From NCBI GenBank assembly GCA_963590415.1, contig CAVAPB010000002.1:1-64000 (forward strand): a stretch of DNA of 64,000 bases, read 5' to 3'. Shown here one piece after another: positions 16,611-26,103 of the stretch; position 1 is the stretch's first letter; each line of letters starts with the position of its first letter. Source of the DNA: Fimenecus sp963590415 (lineage in GTDB: Bacteria > Bacillota > Clostridia > Oscillospirales > Acutalibacteraceae). Made by a program: the position numbers and the translations under genes. The notes under the pieces were generated by a model. The model was given only the letters and a program-made list of their open reading frames with translations, was not told where the DNA came from and did no database searches.

Positions 16611-16866
16611 TTATCAGTTCCTCCGTTGCGTTGTCTTCGTTAAATCGGCTCAATATTTTCTCGGTTTGGAGATAGGATAAAATGACATGATTGCTGTCGG
16701 TTATAATGACAGCTCTCGTACGCCTGCCCTGCGTTGCGTCGATTAAAAGTTTTTGGTCTTTGGCGTCCTGAACCAAACGCTTAACGGGCGCAGATTCGGG
16801 GTTAACTACTGAAAGAACACGACTTGCGTTTACCGCATTACCGAAGCCGATGTTTACAAGTTTCAT
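16603..16866 (-). CDS. remA: Extracellular matrix regulator RemA/DUF370
   Basis: An 87-residue DUF370 protein, MKLVNIGFGNAVNASRVLSV at the N-terminus and DATQGRRTRAVIITDSNHVI in the middle, both highly conserved in the family. In Bacillus RemA is a DNA-binding ring-forming activator of matrix and osmoprotection genes. The order yicC-remA-gmk is conserved across Firmicutes. Targets in this organism are unknown. Confidence 0.9.
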   Translation of the reverse strand: MKLVNIGFGNAVNASRVLSVVNPESAPVKRLVQDAKDQKLLIDATQGRRTRAVIITDSNHVILSYLQTEKILSRFNEDNATEELINE

Positions 16867-16878
16867 TATATAACTTCC

Positions 16879-17757
16879 TTATTCTATGTTCTGAATTTGC
16901 TCGCGAATCTTTTCAACCTCTGCCTTGATGGAAATTACACGCTTTGCAATTTCAACATCCTGTGCCTTTGAACCGATTGTATTCGCCTCTCTGTTTATTT
17001 CCTGAACAAGGAAGTCAAGCTTCCTGCCTATTGCTCCGTCGGCGTCCATAAACATACGAAGCTGTGAAATATGACTTCTCAAACGAACCGTCTCTTCCGC
17101 AACAGCTATTTTATCTGCATAAATCGCCGCTTCATTGAGCAACCTCTGCTCGTCCACAGAAGCGTCGCCGATAAGCTCCTTAATTCTCAATTTGAGCTTT
17201 TCGTTATATTCCTTAACTGTCTCTGGAGAACGCTGCTCAACGAACCCAACGCATTCGATTATGTAATCGGCACGGGAAAGAACATCGTTCCTTAATTTTT
17301 CGCCCTCTACCTCACGCATTTTAATGAAACGGTCAATCGCACTCTTAGCGACAACCTTTACCGCGTTCCATATTTTCTCTTCATCATCGGCAGCTTTATG
17401 AACGGAAAGTACATCCGGATAGCGTGAAAGAGTCATAGCGGAAATTGTGCCGTCAAGCGAATAATCCTCTGCAAGCTCCTTTACCGCATTGAGATAACCT
17501 TCGGCAAGCGCCTTGTTCACAACAATCTGCGTGTCCGAGTCTTCAAGACATTCAATGCTGACATAGCACTCAACCTTACCCCTCGAAACAAGCGAGTTTG
17601 TAAAGGATTTGAGCTTTTCCTCAAGGAACCCGTAAACTCTCGGCACCTTTGCAGAAAATTCAAAGTATCTGTGATTTACGCTTTTAATCTCAACGACAAT
17701 ATTCATTGAATCGACAGTTTCTTCCGCCCTGCCGTATCCTGTCATACTTTTTATCAT
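16879..17757 (-). CDS. yicC: YicC/YloC-family endoribonuclease
   Basis: A 292-residue protein with the family start MIKSMTGYGRAE and the C-terminal block LDFLVQEINREANTIGSKA. E. coli YicC and Bacillus YloC have been described as endoribonucleases. The gene heads the conserved yicC-to-spoVM cluster and follows a strong sigma-A-like promoter. Confidence 0.9.
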   Translation of the reverse strand: MIKSMTGYGRAEETVDSMNIVVEIKSVNHRYFEFSAKVPRVYGFLEEKLKSFTNSLVSRGKVECYVSIECLEDSDTQIVVNKALAEGYLNAVKELAEDYSLDGTISAMTLSRYPDVLSVHKAADDEEKIWNAVKVVAKSAIDRFIKMREVEGEKLRNDVLSRADYIIECVGFVEQRSPETVKEYNEKLKLRIKELIGDASVDEQRLLNEAAIYADKIAVAEETVRLRSHISQLRMFMDADGAIGRKLDFLVQEINREANTIGSKAQDVEIAKRVISIKAEVEKIREQIQNIE

Positions 17758-17785
17758 AACTATACCGTCCTGATTTAATCATAAT

Positions 17786-17814
17786 ATTTTACTATTTTTA
17801 TCAACATATGTCAA
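17786..17814 (-). promoter_or_regulatory. Promoter of the yicC-spoVM cluster
   Basis: On the minus strand a perfect TTGACA (17814-17809), a 17-base spacer and TAAAAT (17791-17786) lie about 30 bases before yicC. The gap between rluB and yicC is otherwise empty, and this is the best sigma-A match in the 3-28 kb run. Confidence 0.7.
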
Positions 17815-17839
17815 TACATCTTGCCGACCGACGGGAAAA

Positions 17840-18568
17840 TCACTTACCTGCAAGCTCGTAAAGCGAATTCACCTCATCGGGAGTCAAATCCCTGTAATCG
17901 CCCTGCTTTAACATACCGAGCTTGAGATTGCCGACCTTTGTCCTTTTAAGCCTTGCGACCTCAATGCCGAGAGCTTCGAACATTTTTCTTATTTGCCTGT
18001 TCCTGCCCTCGTAAATTGTAACCTCAACAACAGTTCTGTTTTCCTGCGCTTCAAGTATTCTCAAATCGGCGGGCGCAGTCATTCTGCCGTCAATTTCAAT
18101 ACCGTTTCTGAAGGCTGTTGCCTGTTCCTTGGTAATCTCGGGTCTTATCGTAACTCTGTATGTCTTTGAAACATGCTTTGACGGATGAGTAAGAGCATTT
18201 GCGAATTCGCCGTCGTTTGTCATTATAAGCAAGCCCTCAGACTCTCTGTCAAGCCTGCCTACGGGATACACCCTTGTATTTATGCCCTTTACAAGCTCCG
18301 CAACACACTTTCTGTCATGCTCGTCGCTCATAGTGGTAATGAAGCCTCTGGGCTTGTTGAGCATTATATAAACGCTTTTCTTAACGCTTACCGCCTTTTT
18401 ACCGCTGACTGTAACCTTATCATGCTTAGGGTTTACCTTGTCTCCGATTGAAGCGGTTACACCGTTTACCTTAACCTTACCCGCGACAATAAGCTCCTCC
18501 GATTTACGCCTTGATGCGATGCCGCATTCGGCAAGAAATTTCTGAAGTCTGATTTTTTCGTCAGCCAT
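17840..18568 (-). CDS. rluB: 23S rRNA pseudouridine synthase, RluB family
   Basis: A 242-residue RsuA/RluB-type enzyme. An N-terminal S4 RNA-binding domain (RLQKFLAECGIASRRKSEELI) precedes the synthase domain with VGRLDRESEGLLIMTNDGE, carrying the catalytic Asp, and GRNRQIRKMFEALG. It isomerises a uridine in the large-subunit rRNA. The ATG at 18568 overlaps the carboxypeptidase stop by eight bases. Confidence 0.9.
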   Translation of the reverse strand: MADEKIRLQKFLAECGIASRRKSEELIVAGKVKVNGVTASIGDKVNPKHDKVTVSGKKAVSVKKSVYIMLNKPRGFITTMSDEHDRKCVAELVKGINTRVYPVGRLDRESEGLLIMTNDGEFANALTHPSKHVSKTYRVTIRPEITKEQATAFRNGIEIDGRMTAPADLRILEAQENRTVVEVTIYEGRNRQIRKMFEALGIEVARLKRTKVGNLKLGMLKQGDYRDLTPDEVNSLYELAGK

Positions 18569-19706
18569 TTCGTTCTCCCTTGAATTTTCTTAAAAGTCTA
18601 TGTAAAAATCCGTCGTTTTCGTTTTTGACCGAGTCCGTCTGTGCCTCAAAAACATCATATTTTGCGATAATCGGCACAGTGTCCGCAATTTTTCCGTTTG
18701 AATAGCAAAAGGTTGAATACCCTATAACATCATTCGCCTTGACAGGTGCGTACAAAAAGTGTTCTATATACACCTTTTGCGTGATTTCGGTGCCCGCTGA
18801 GCCCGCCTGCGGCTCCCTTTGAAGCTGTGCTTCGACAAGTGTTTTTTCACTTCCGACAAGTCTTACGGAAAACTCTTTTTGATAATTATTGAATTTTTTT
18901 ACAACGCCGAAACCGTAATTGAGCATTTTTTCGTGGTCGTTCCAATCGTTCGGGTCATTGAGCGTAACGCAAACAAGCGTTATACCGTCTCTTTTCGCAG
19001 CCGAAACAAGACAGCGACCGCTCTTTTTGGTAAAGCCTGTTTTAATTCCGATTGCGCCGTCGTAAATTTTGAGAAGCTTATTATGGTTTGTAAGCTTACG
19101 CCGATAAGGCGGATTGCCGTAATCCACAATCGCCGACGATGATGAGCAAATCTCGGTAAAGCGCTCGTTTTCAAGTGCATACGAGCCGAGCAAAGCCATA
19201 TCGTAAGCGGTAGAATAATGGTCGTCTGCGTCAAGCCCCGACGGAGTGGAAAAATGGGTTGAGGTCATTCCGAGCTCCGTTGCTTTGCCGTTCATCATAG
19301 TGACAAAATTTTCAACGCTTCCGCCGACCGCAATCGCAGCCGCATTTGCCGCGTCGTTACCCGAGGACAAAAGCATACCGTAAACGAGCTCAGATATACT
19401 GACTCTGTCACCCGGTAAAAGCCCCATTGAGGTACCCTCAACCGCCGTCATTTCTTCTGTTACGGTAATTTCTTCGTCAAGCTTTCCGCTTTCAATGGCA
19501 ATTACGGCACTCATAATTTTAGTGGTGCTCGCCATAGACCGCCTGTCGTATGCCGCCTTTTCAAACAAGACCTCGTTTGAACCTGCGACAATCAAAACAG
19601 CAGAGGAAGCGGATATGTCATTCGGCTCATTTTCGGCATTAACGCCGATATTAAACAACAACATAACCGCCGTAATCAACGATATTATTCTTATCTCTTT
19701 ACACAA
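18561..19706 (-). CDS. dacF: D-alanyl-D-alanine carboxypeptidase, DacF-like
   Basis: A 381-residue secreted low-molecular-weight penicillin-binding protein that trims the terminal D-Ala from peptidoglycan stems. A signal segment (about residues 6-24) precedes the peptidase S11 domain with SxxK (STTK), SGN (SSGNDAAN) and KTG (GIKTGFTKKSG). I prefer the TTG at 19706, five bases after AGGTGG; a GTG at 19715 overlaps that site. The neighbourhood with gerW and scpAB parallels Bacillus dacF/spm loci, hence the symbol, which is tentative. The tail is basic and may be a membrane-binding helix remnant. Confidence 0.88.
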   Translation of the reverse strand: MCKEIRIISLITAVMLLFNIGVNAENEPNDISASSAVLIVAGSNEVLFEKAAYDRRSMASTTKIMSAVIAIESGKLDEEITVTEEMTAVEGTSMGLLPGDRVSISELVYGMLLSSGNDAANAAAIAVGGSVENFVTMMNGKATELGMTSTHFSTPSGLDADDHYSTAYDMALLGSYALENERFTEICSSSSAIVDYGNPPYRRKLTNHNKLLKIYDGAIGIKTGFTKKSGRCLVSAAKRDGITLVCVTLNDPNDWNDHEKMLNYGFGVVKKFNNYQKEFSVRLVGSEKTLVEAQLQREPQAGSAGTEITQKVYIEHFLYAPVKANDVIGYSTFCYSNGKIADTVPIIAKYDVFEAQTDSVKNENDGFLHRLLRKFKGERNG

Positions 19707-19763
19707 ATCAACCACCTGCCTATTAAAAATATGCAGGCGGCGATTAAATTATTTTATGTATTA

Positions 19764-20189
19764 TTACTCTGCGGTAACGCTGACTGCGGGCTCTTCGGCT
19801 TTTGCAGCCTCGTTTTTTTCTTTCTTAGCCTTGTTTACAACGCTTGTAACCTTATCGAACATTTCGGGAACAAGGTTGACAACTCTTTCAGCCGCATTAT
19901 CGTATGCCGTAATGTGCTTGAGGGTAACTTCGCCGTCGGAAACAACAAGGAATGCAACAGGTGTGATTGTAACGCCTGCTCCGCCGCCGCCGCCGAAAAT
20001 CTCCTTATTTGATTTTGAGGGAAAGTCCGAACCGCCCGAAGCAAAGCCGTATGTAACCTTTGAAACGGGAATGATGGTAATTCCGCCGTCAACCGTCATC
20101 GGGTCGCCGATGATAGTGCTGACATTTACAAGGTTCTTTACCTTTTCAATGGTTGTTTCGAGAATTCCTGCTGCTGACTGTTCTTTCAT
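19764..20189 (-). CDS. gerW: GerW/YtfJ-family sporulation protein
   Basis: A 141-residue protein of the YtfJ/GerW family, known in Bacillus as a forespore-made spore protein needed for normal germination. Hallmarks are GILETTIEKVKNLVNVSTIIG, VDGGITIIPVSKV and the glycine block GGGGGAGVTITPVAFLVV. The ATG overlaps the stop of the DUF2953 gene (ATGA). Bacillus has the same ytfI-ytfJ pair. Confidence 0.92.
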   Translation of the reverse strand: MKEQSAAGILETTIEKVKNLVNVSTIIGDPMTVDGGITIIPVSKVTYGFASGGSDFPSKSNKEIFGGGGGAGVTITPVAFLVVSDGEVTLKHITAYDNAAERVVNLVPEMFDKVTSVVNKAKKEKNEAAKAEEPAVSVTAE

Positions 20190-20908
20190 TGAATAGCACC
20201 GCCTTCTGTATTTTGTAATTCATTATTTTTACTGTCTTTTTTCGGTTTTGAAAAAAGAAATTTGAAAACTACATTAAATAAAAATCTGAACGCAAAAGCA
20301 ATGAGTGTGTTTATAAGGAATAAAGGTCGCAACGAGCAGTTGAAAACAAACTTTGCACTGCTGAGCGTTCCTATGAAATCGGGATTTATGTCAATGTCAT
20401 ATCTTCTGACATTGAAGTCAGAACAAATATAACCCATTGACGGAAATATCTTTTGGCAGATGTTGCCGTATTCCAACGCTGTGCCTGCGGCGTCATGGCT
20501 TTTGGCAACCGTTACCCACAAATACATATCGTCAATGACAAAATGCTTTTTAATCCCCTTCATCATTGAGCCGAGGGCGTCCGCACCGTTGTTAACAAGC
20601 TCGATAACGCCGTCAAAGCCCTGATTGTTATAAAATTTCTTAAATGGATTTTCCTTTTTGGTAATAGCCTCTTCCTCCCGCTTTGTTTCCTCTTGCTCGG
20701 CAGGCTTTTCCTCGGGCTTTTTATCCTTCGGGTTTTTATTGAGAAGCTTTACGATTTTTTCATCAAGCGGATAAATCGATATTTCAATAAACAGCCATTT
20801 TACTTTAAGCTTGAACTCGTCGAAATACTCCGCCTCAATCTTGAATTTAATGCTTAAAAGGAGAACAAAAAACAATATAATCGCAAGTATAACAATCAAT
20901 GCCGTCAT
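20186..20908 (-). CDS. DUF2953 membrane-associated protein (YtfI-like)
   Basis: A 240-residue protein with an N-terminal TM helix (ALIVILAIILFFVLLLSIKF), a charged Lys/Glu-rich segment at about 60-90 and a C-terminal hydrophobic stretch (about 205-222). The middle fits DUF2953, the YtfI family always found beside ytfJ in spore formers. Function is unknown; the coupling to gerW suggests a sporulation role. Start chosen at ATG 20908, seven bases after GGAGG; the ATG at 20914 abuts the RBS. Confidence 0.8.
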   Translation of the reverse strand: MTALIVILAIILFFVLLLSIKFKIEAEYFDEFKLKVKWLFIEISIYPLDEKIVKLLNKNPKDKKPEEKPAEQEETKREEEAITKKENPFKKFYNNQGFDGVIELVNNGADALGSMMKGIKKHFVIDDMYLWVTVAKSHDAAGTALEYGNICQKIFPSMGYICSDFNVRRYDIDINPDFIGTLSSAKFVFNCSLRPLFLINTLIAFAFRFLFNVVFKFLFSKPKKDSKNNELQNTEGGAIQ

Positions 20909-20937
20909 ATGCATCCTCCTTTTAGTAAATTTTTGTC

Positions 20938-21531
20938 TTAATTGTTTTCACTGCTGTGTTCTTCCGTCTGAGACTCGCTGTCCGTGTCGTCAAACATCAG
21001 CTGCCTGTCGGTGTTTTGGTCGTTCGGAAGCTCAGGCAAGTCCTCAAGCGAAGAGAATGAAAAGCACCTTAAAAAATCCGTTGTCGTTCCGTAAACCAAG
21101 GGTCTGCCGGGCAGCTCCAGTCTGCCCTTTTCTTCTATAAGCTTTTTCTGACATAGCGTTGAAATAACGCCCGAGCAGTCAACCCCTCTTACCTGCTCTA
21201 TAAAAGCTTTTGTAACAGGCTGATTATATGCCACAACCGCAAGCACCTCAAATGCCGCCTGCGATAACGGAGCGTTCTTCTTAACTTCAAGAACTTTTCT
21301 TATGTAATCGCCGTATTTTGTGCGTGTTGAAAGCTGATATTTACCGTCGAGCTCCAAAAGACAAATTCCGCTGTGCCTCTCGTCAAGCTCTGCCGACAGA
21401 TTTAACAAAATCTGCTGCGTTTGCTCGTCCTCAATGTCAAGCACCTCAGACAAGCGGTTGAGCTCCAACGGCTCGCCCGAAGCGAACAGGACAGCCTCGA
21501 CTATCGCCTGTAATTCATTTGCGTTTGCCAT
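20938..21531 (-). CDS. scpB: Segregation and condensation protein B
   Basis: A 197-residue winged-helix protein that, with ScpA and SMC, forms bacterial condensin. It opens ELQAIVEAVLFASGEPLELN and carries the QAAFEVLAVVAYNQPVTKA block and RGVDCSGVI typical of ScpB. An acidic, Ser/Glu-rich tail of about 30 residues follows. It begins four bases after scpA. Confidence 0.93.
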   Translation of the reverse strand: MANANELQAIVEAVLFASGEPLELNRLSEVLDIEDEQTQQILLNLSAELDERHSGICLLELDGKYQLSTRTKYGDYIRKVLEVKKNAPLSQAAFEVLAVVAYNQPVTKAFIEQVRGVDCSGVISTLCQKKLIEEKGRLELPGRPLVYGTTTDFLRCFSFSSLEDLPELPNDQNTDRQLMFDDTDSESQTEEHSSENN

Positions 21532-21535
21532 TAAG

Positions 21536-22276
21536 TTATTCCCACTCTTCCGAATTCATTTCTTCAATATCGGTTGCGAGCAGTTCAATATCAACATCCG
21601 CTCCGTCGCCGATAACATTTATCTTTTTTGATTTGGCAAGCTCAAGTATCGCAAGAAAAGTCGCCACAAGATCCGAACGGCTTTCGGCAGAGCTTAAAAG
21701 CTCGGTCATTTTTTCTTTCTTGCCCGCTTTTGAAAGCCTTGTGAAAATTGTCCTTATCTTTGAGCCTACCGAAACGATTTTCTTTGCGACAATTTCACGG
21801 AACGCTTCAACGGGCGGCGGCAGATTGCGAAGCTTTCTGCCTGCGGCATTGAGGTAAGCTCTCAAAAGCTCGTTGCCCTCGTGAAGCCTTGTATATGTAT
21901 AGTCGACCTCCAATTCGGTCGGCTTTCTGATAAACTTGTCAAACCCGTCTGTCTGCTCGGCAAGCTTACCTGCCATAAGCTGGCAGTCCCTGTACTCGAT
22001 AAGCTCGCCCGTAAGTTCGCGTTTAAGTTCTTCCGCCTCTTCATAAACGGGTAAAAGCGATACCGATTTAATGTAAACAAGCCTTGCAGCCATTTCAATA
22101 AACTCGCTTGCGACATACAGATCCTCTTCCTTCATAGACCTGACATAGGCGATATACTGGTCAACAAGCTCTACAATCGGTATGTCGTAAATATCCAATT
22201 TATGCTTAGAAATAAGATAGAGCAAAAGGTCAAGCGGACCCTCAAACGCTTCTACCTTATAAGAAATCTTTTCCAT
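21536..22276 (-). CDS. scpA: Segregation and condensation protein A
   Basis: A 246-residue kleisin that bridges SMC heads. The N-terminus KVEAFEGPLDLLLYLISKHK and IYDIPIVELVDQYI, and the C-terminal winged helix with TFLAILELAKSKKI, are diagnostic. The start is the ATG at 22276 behind AAGGGAT; the longer reading from 22321 overlaps the protease gene upstream and lacks similarity. Confidence 0.93.
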   Translation of the reverse strand: MEKISYKVEAFEGPLDLLLYLISKHKLDIYDIPIVELVDQYIAYVRSMKEEDLYVASEFIEMAARLVYIKSVSLLPVYEEAEELKRELTGELIEYRDCQLMAGKLAEQTDGFDKFIRKPTELEVDYTYTRLHEGNELLRAYLNAAGRKLRNLPPPVEAFREIVAKKIVSVGSKIRTIFTRLSKAGKKEKMTELLSSAESRSDLVATFLAILELAKSKKINVIGDGADVDIELLATDIEEMNSEEWE

Positions 22277-22280
22277 TCGT

Positions 22281-22955
22281 TTATCCCTTGAAAATAAGTC
22301 TGAACGGCAGACTGACAACATAGTTCAGCGCCGAATACAGATGATTTTGCAAAAAAGCAAGCGGAGCGTCAAGAACGCCTAAGATTATAAGCACGAACAC
22401 ACCGATAACGATGTATCTTTCATAGCGTGCGAATTTGTAATAGTATCTGTCGGGAATGAGCAGCTCAAGAACTCTCGAACCGTCAAGCGGCGGTATCGGG
22501 ATGAGATTGAACACCGCAAGACCGATATTTATTGAAGCTGCAAATGTAAAGAAAATATAAAACGCCTGAACAAATATCGAGCTGCCGAAAAGAGAAAATA
22601 CATTTGACAAAAACATAAAGATAATTGCCATCAATATGTTCGCAAACGGTCCCGCAAGAGCGGTAAGAGCCATACCCTTTTTCGGATTTTTGAAATTGCG
22701 CGGATTAACGGGAACTGGTTTTGCATAACCGAAGCCGACAAACAAAATCATAACCGCACCGAGGATATCAATATGCGCCATCGGGTTTAATGTAAGCCTG
22801 CCGGAAAGCCTTGCTGTTTTATCGCCTAATTTGTCGGCAACAAGAGCGTGGGCATATTCGTGCACCGGCAATGTGCAAAAGACAACAAACAGGCGTGCCA
22901 AGAAAAGAATGACAACTTCCACTCCCGATGCGCCCCGTAAAATACTGAATAACAT
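22281..22955 (-). CDS. Site-2 protease family membrane metalloprotease
   Basis: A 224-residue peptidase M50 protein (YwhC-like) with about five TM segments. The zinc motif HEYAHA fits HExxH near residue 33, and NLIPIPPLDGSRVL near 155 supplies the third ligand Asp. There is no PDZ domain. The target is not known. It stands between prmC and scpA, 20 bases after prmC. Confidence 0.87.
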   Translation of the reverse strand: MLFSILRGASGVEVVILFLARLFVVFCTLPVHEYAHALVADKLGDKTARLSGRLTLNPMAHIDILGAVMILFVGFGYAKPVPVNPRNFKNPKKGMALTALAGPFANILMAIIFMFLSNVFSLFGSSIFVQAFYIFFTFAASINIGLAVFNLIPIPPLDGSRVLELLIPDRYYYKFARYERYIVIGVFVLIILGVLDAPLAFLQNHLYSALNYVVSLPFRLIFKG

Positions 22956-22975
22956 CTTTTTCTCCTGAATATTTA

Positions 22976-23815
22976 TTATACATTTATTTTGACTGTTCTG
23001 TCAATATCGTTAAAGTCATACAGCACAGAAATTTCGCACTGCTTATCTGAAAATATGCTTGTTATATCCTCCGACTGACCGTCGCCGCATTCAAAAACGA
23101 AAATCCCGCCTTTTTTTACGGCGTCGAACCATTTATCGTGTATCGCTCTGTAAAACTTCAGTCCGTCCTCCCCGCCCTTCAATGCTGTATCGGGCTCAAA
23201 ACCGACTTCCTTTTGCAGAGACTTTACCTCGCTGTCCTTGACATACGGCGGATTTGAAAGTAAAACATCCGCTTTCGGCAAATCGCACGGACAGCCGTCA
23301 AAAATATCATATTTCAATATATGAACATTTGAAATGCTGAGCATTTCGGCGTTTTTTTGCAAATATCCGAGTGCACCGTCATACTTTTCAAACAGATAAA
23401 CGGTTGAAAACGGATTAAACTTTGCAACGCTTAAACCGATTGCACCGCTTCCGGCACATAAATCGTAAACAACCGTTTTTTCTTTGTATTTCAAATAGGC
23501 ATTTGCCTCCATGACAAGCATTTCGGTTTCCGGACGGGGTATGAGCACGCCTTTACCGACCTTGAAATCAAACCCCATAAACTCCCATTCACCGAGAATA
23601 TACTGCAGCGGTTCGCCGTCCGTTCTTCTTTTAACAGCAGAGAGGAAGGCGTTTTCAGCTTCGTTCGATACATCTTCATTTCCCGAAACAATCCGCCTTA
23701 TTTTATCAAAGCCGGCAAATTGCGAAAAAAGACAGTCGCAATCGAAACCGAAGTCCGCATTACCGCTGTTTTTCAGCTCACAAAGACCTGCTGCGTAAAG
23801 CTCTTTAACCGTCAT
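22976..23815 (-). CDS. prmC: Release factor glutamine methyltransferase PrmC
   Basis: A 279-residue enzyme that N5-methylates the GGQ glutamine of peptide-release factors. The PrmC N-terminal helical domain is followed by the SAM site VYDLCAGSGAIGLSVAK and the NPPY catalytic motif (LLSNPPYVKD). The start is the ATG at 23815, overlapping the yqhQ stop as ATGA; an upstream in-frame reading lies inside yqhQ. RF1 (prfA) is not in the window. Confidence 0.93.
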   Translation of the reverse strand: MTVKELYAAGLCELKNSGNADFGFDCDCLFSQFAGFDKIRRIVSGNEDVSNEAENAFLSAVKRRTDGEPLQYILGEWEFMGFDFKVGKGVLIPRPETEMLVMEANAYLKYKEKTVVYDLCAGSGAIGLSVAKFNPFSTVYLFEKYDGALGYLQKNAEMLSISNVHILKYDIFDGCPCDLPKADVLLSNPPYVKDSEVKSLQKEVGFEPDTALKGGEDGLKFYRAIHDKWFDAVKKGGIFVFECGDGQSEDITSIFSDKQCEISVLYDFNDIDRTVKINV

Positions 23816-24789
23816 TTTATCTCGTCGTCCTCGGGATTGTCGGTAAGCACCGCCTTGAGCGCTTCGATTCCTACCTCGATTATATCGTCCGTAGGCTCTT
23901 TGGTTGTAATCCTCTGCATCCAAAGACCGGGAGCGGAAAGTATTTTAACAAGCAGATTATCATGCCTGCCCGCATACTTGATAAACTCATAACCGATACC
24001 CATAACAAGCGGCATAATAAGCAGCTTTATAAATATCCACAACATTCTGTTTATGTCGGCGAGATTCGGGAAAATAAGAACAAGAGCGGACGACAGCAAA
24101 ATGCTCAAAAGTATCATAACAAACATAAAGCTTGTACCGCATCTCGGATGAAATCTAATCTGCTTTCTGACATTTTCGACAGTCAGTTCAAGTCCGTTTT
24201 CATAACAAAAAATTGATTTGTGTTCAGCGCCGTGGTACATAAACACACGCTTTATGTCCTTCATCTGCGACACGGCGAGCATATAGAGAACAAATATGAT
24301 TATTCTGATTATGCCCTCAAACAGCGGATGGAATTCAAGCAGCTTTCCGAATGTCAGCTTATCAACCGCAAAGCTCGGCAGCCACATAAACAGGAAAAGC
24401 GCAAGCGCAAAGCCGAGAACGGCGGAAATTACGCCGACAGCATTCATCATTTTTTCACCGAAGTGCTTTTCAATCCATCTGTCAAGCTTTGACATCTCCT
24501 CATCCGGCGGATTTTCAAGACCTCTTGTTGACTTTTCGGCTGACTCCATAAGATAACCGTAGCCCGTAACAAGAGACTCCACAAAGCCGACAACACCTCT
24601 GATAAGAGGTAAAGAAAAGAACTTATTTTTTTCTCTCCACGGCTTAACATCCTTATATTCGGTCTCAATAGTTCCGTCGGGAAGTCTAACGGACATTGCA
24701 GCACCTTTCGGTCCGCGCATCATTATGCCCTCGATAAGCGCCTGACCGCCGACTGATGTCTTATGCTTTTTGCTGACTTGATTACTCAA
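23812..24789 (-). CDS. yqhQ: DUF1385 membrane protein YqhQ
   Basis: A 325-residue DUF1385 protein. The signature SVGGQALIEGIMMRGPKG opens the chain, FYHGAEHK-like MYHGAEHKSIFCYE and RFHPRCGTSFMF follow, and about four TM segments are visible. No biochemical role is firmly established. The start is TTG 24789, with GTGAGG seven bases upstream; there is no competing ATG. Overlaps prmC by four bases. Confidence 0.88.
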   Translation of the reverse strand: MSNQVSKKHKTSVGGQALIEGIMMRGPKGAAMSVRLPDGTIETEYKDVKPWREKNKFFSLPLIRGVVGFVESLVTGYGYLMESAEKSTRGLENPPDEEMSKLDRWIEKHFGEKMMNAVGVISAVLGFALALFLFMWLPSFAVDKLTFGKLLEFHPLFEGIIRIIIFVLYMLAVSQMKDIKRVFMYHGAEHKSIFCYENGLELTVENVRKQIRFHPRCGTSFMFVMILLSILLSSALVLIFPNLADINRMLWIFIKLLIMPLVMGIGYEFIKYAGRHDNLLVKILSAPGLWMQRITTKEPTDDIIEVGIEALKAVLTDNPEDDEIK

Positions 24790-24804
24790 TTTTATACCTC
24801 ACAA

Positions 24805-26103
24805 TTATGAATTTGCTTTAATCGTTACCTGTACGGTATAATCTCCGTGAGCCCAACAGGAGGTGTTGTCACGAACAGATATACTCACAGGTACCGAAAC
24901 CGTACCCGATGTTGCACTGACCTGTGATAGGTCAACCTCAGCATAGACATTATTCGGATTAAGCGACTCAACAGCGCTTGCCGGACCGATAATTTTAACA
25001 TTTGACAGCGTCTGCTGAGAAATCATTCCTTCATAGCCGTCCTTCTGCTTTGTTACAGAAATATTTGAAGATGGTATTGAAACATAGGTTGATACGACAT
25101 TATTCATATTCACGCTTACTCTAAAGCGTTCGACAGAGTCGGTTATTGTATAATCCGTAATATCGTCCTTTTTGAAGGTAAAGGTGTTGTTGCCTGCGTC
25201 AAGACTGTTGAAATCTATTGTACCGACGCTGATTTCCTTGATGTCGTCAATTTTTTCTACCGGAACGCCAACCTTTACCGACGACGGATAAACAGTCATG
25301 TTCATCGATCCCAGAAGATAATCGGCAGGTGCGTTTTTAAGCGTTACGGTGGTTGGAAGGACAACCTCCTTCAAAACGGGTATTGTAAGGGTTATTCCGC
25401 CTTCTCCGACATCTATCGATGTGTTTACAAATTCCGTGTTTTCCGCTCCGAGCAGCTGAATTTCCGGTGTAAAGGTTGATGTTGTTTCAATTATTTTATC
25501 AATATTTACGGTAGCCGCAACACCTGTTATTTTATTTATTTCGGTAGACGGTCCGCTGACTCTGACAGTGCTCTTTGAAAAAACAACATTACCCTGAATA
25601 CAGCCATCGGGAACAATACTGTTAAGGTCGGTGACTATGTTTGCTTCAAGCGGAAATTCTTTTTCTTTATAGGTGTCAAAATAAACAGAAATGTAATTCT
25701 GCGAAAGAGATACCACGGTGAAGTCCTGACCCTTTGAAGGAGTTGCTTTCAAAAGGAGTGATTTATTTCCCGCCGAATCAACAAAATTAGTTTGCGCCGT
25801 AACCTTAATATCGTCTGCCGTAAGAGAAGACACAATAAACTTCTTGCCTGAAACAGTAACATCAACTGTATAAGTTTCATTGCCGAAAACCTGTAAGCCG
25901 AGTTGAGACGGAACGCTGTTTTCCGTATCGATATACACCGGAACGGAAACAATAACATTCTCGACTATCGGGCTTTTGTCAACCGAAACCCAAAGCCAAA
26001 CGCCAAATGCGCAAACAAGAGAAAAGCAAACGACAAATTTATTATTTGAGAACCATTTGCGGTAATTAAAAAAGCGTCTTAATTTGGTAAATTTTTCTTT
26101 CAT
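24805..26103 (-). CDS. cdaR: YbbR-domain regulator CdaR
   Basis: A 432-residue protein with one N-terminal TM helix (FVVCFSLVCAFGVWLWVSV) and an extracytoplasmic region of about four YbbR-like beta domains. CdaR binds and modulates the diadenylate cyclase CdaA in Firmicutes. Its ATG overlaps the cdaA stop by four bases. No glmM follows, unlike Bacillus cdaA-cdaR-glmM. Confidence 0.88.
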   Translation of the reverse strand: MKEKFTKLRRFFNYRKWFSNNKFVVCFSLVCAFGVWLWVSVDKSPIVENVIVSVPVYIDTENSVPSQLGLQVFGNETYTVDVTVSGKKFIVSSLTADDIKVTAQTNFVDSAGNKSLLLKATPSKGQDFTVVSLSQNYISVYFDTYKEKEFPLEANIVTDLNSIVPDGCIQGNVVFSKSTVRVSGPSTEINKITGVAATVNIDKIIETTSTFTPEIQLLGAENTEFVNTSIDVGEGGITLTIPVLKEVVLPTTVTLKNAPADYLLGSMNMTVYPSSVKVGVPVEKIDDIKEISVGTIDFNSLDAGNNTFTFKKDDITDYTITDSVERFRVSVNMNNVVSTYVSIPSSNISVTKQKDGYEGMISQQTLSNVKIIGPASAVESLNPNNVYAEVDLSQVSATSGTVSVPVSISVRDNTSCWAHGDYTVQVTIKANS

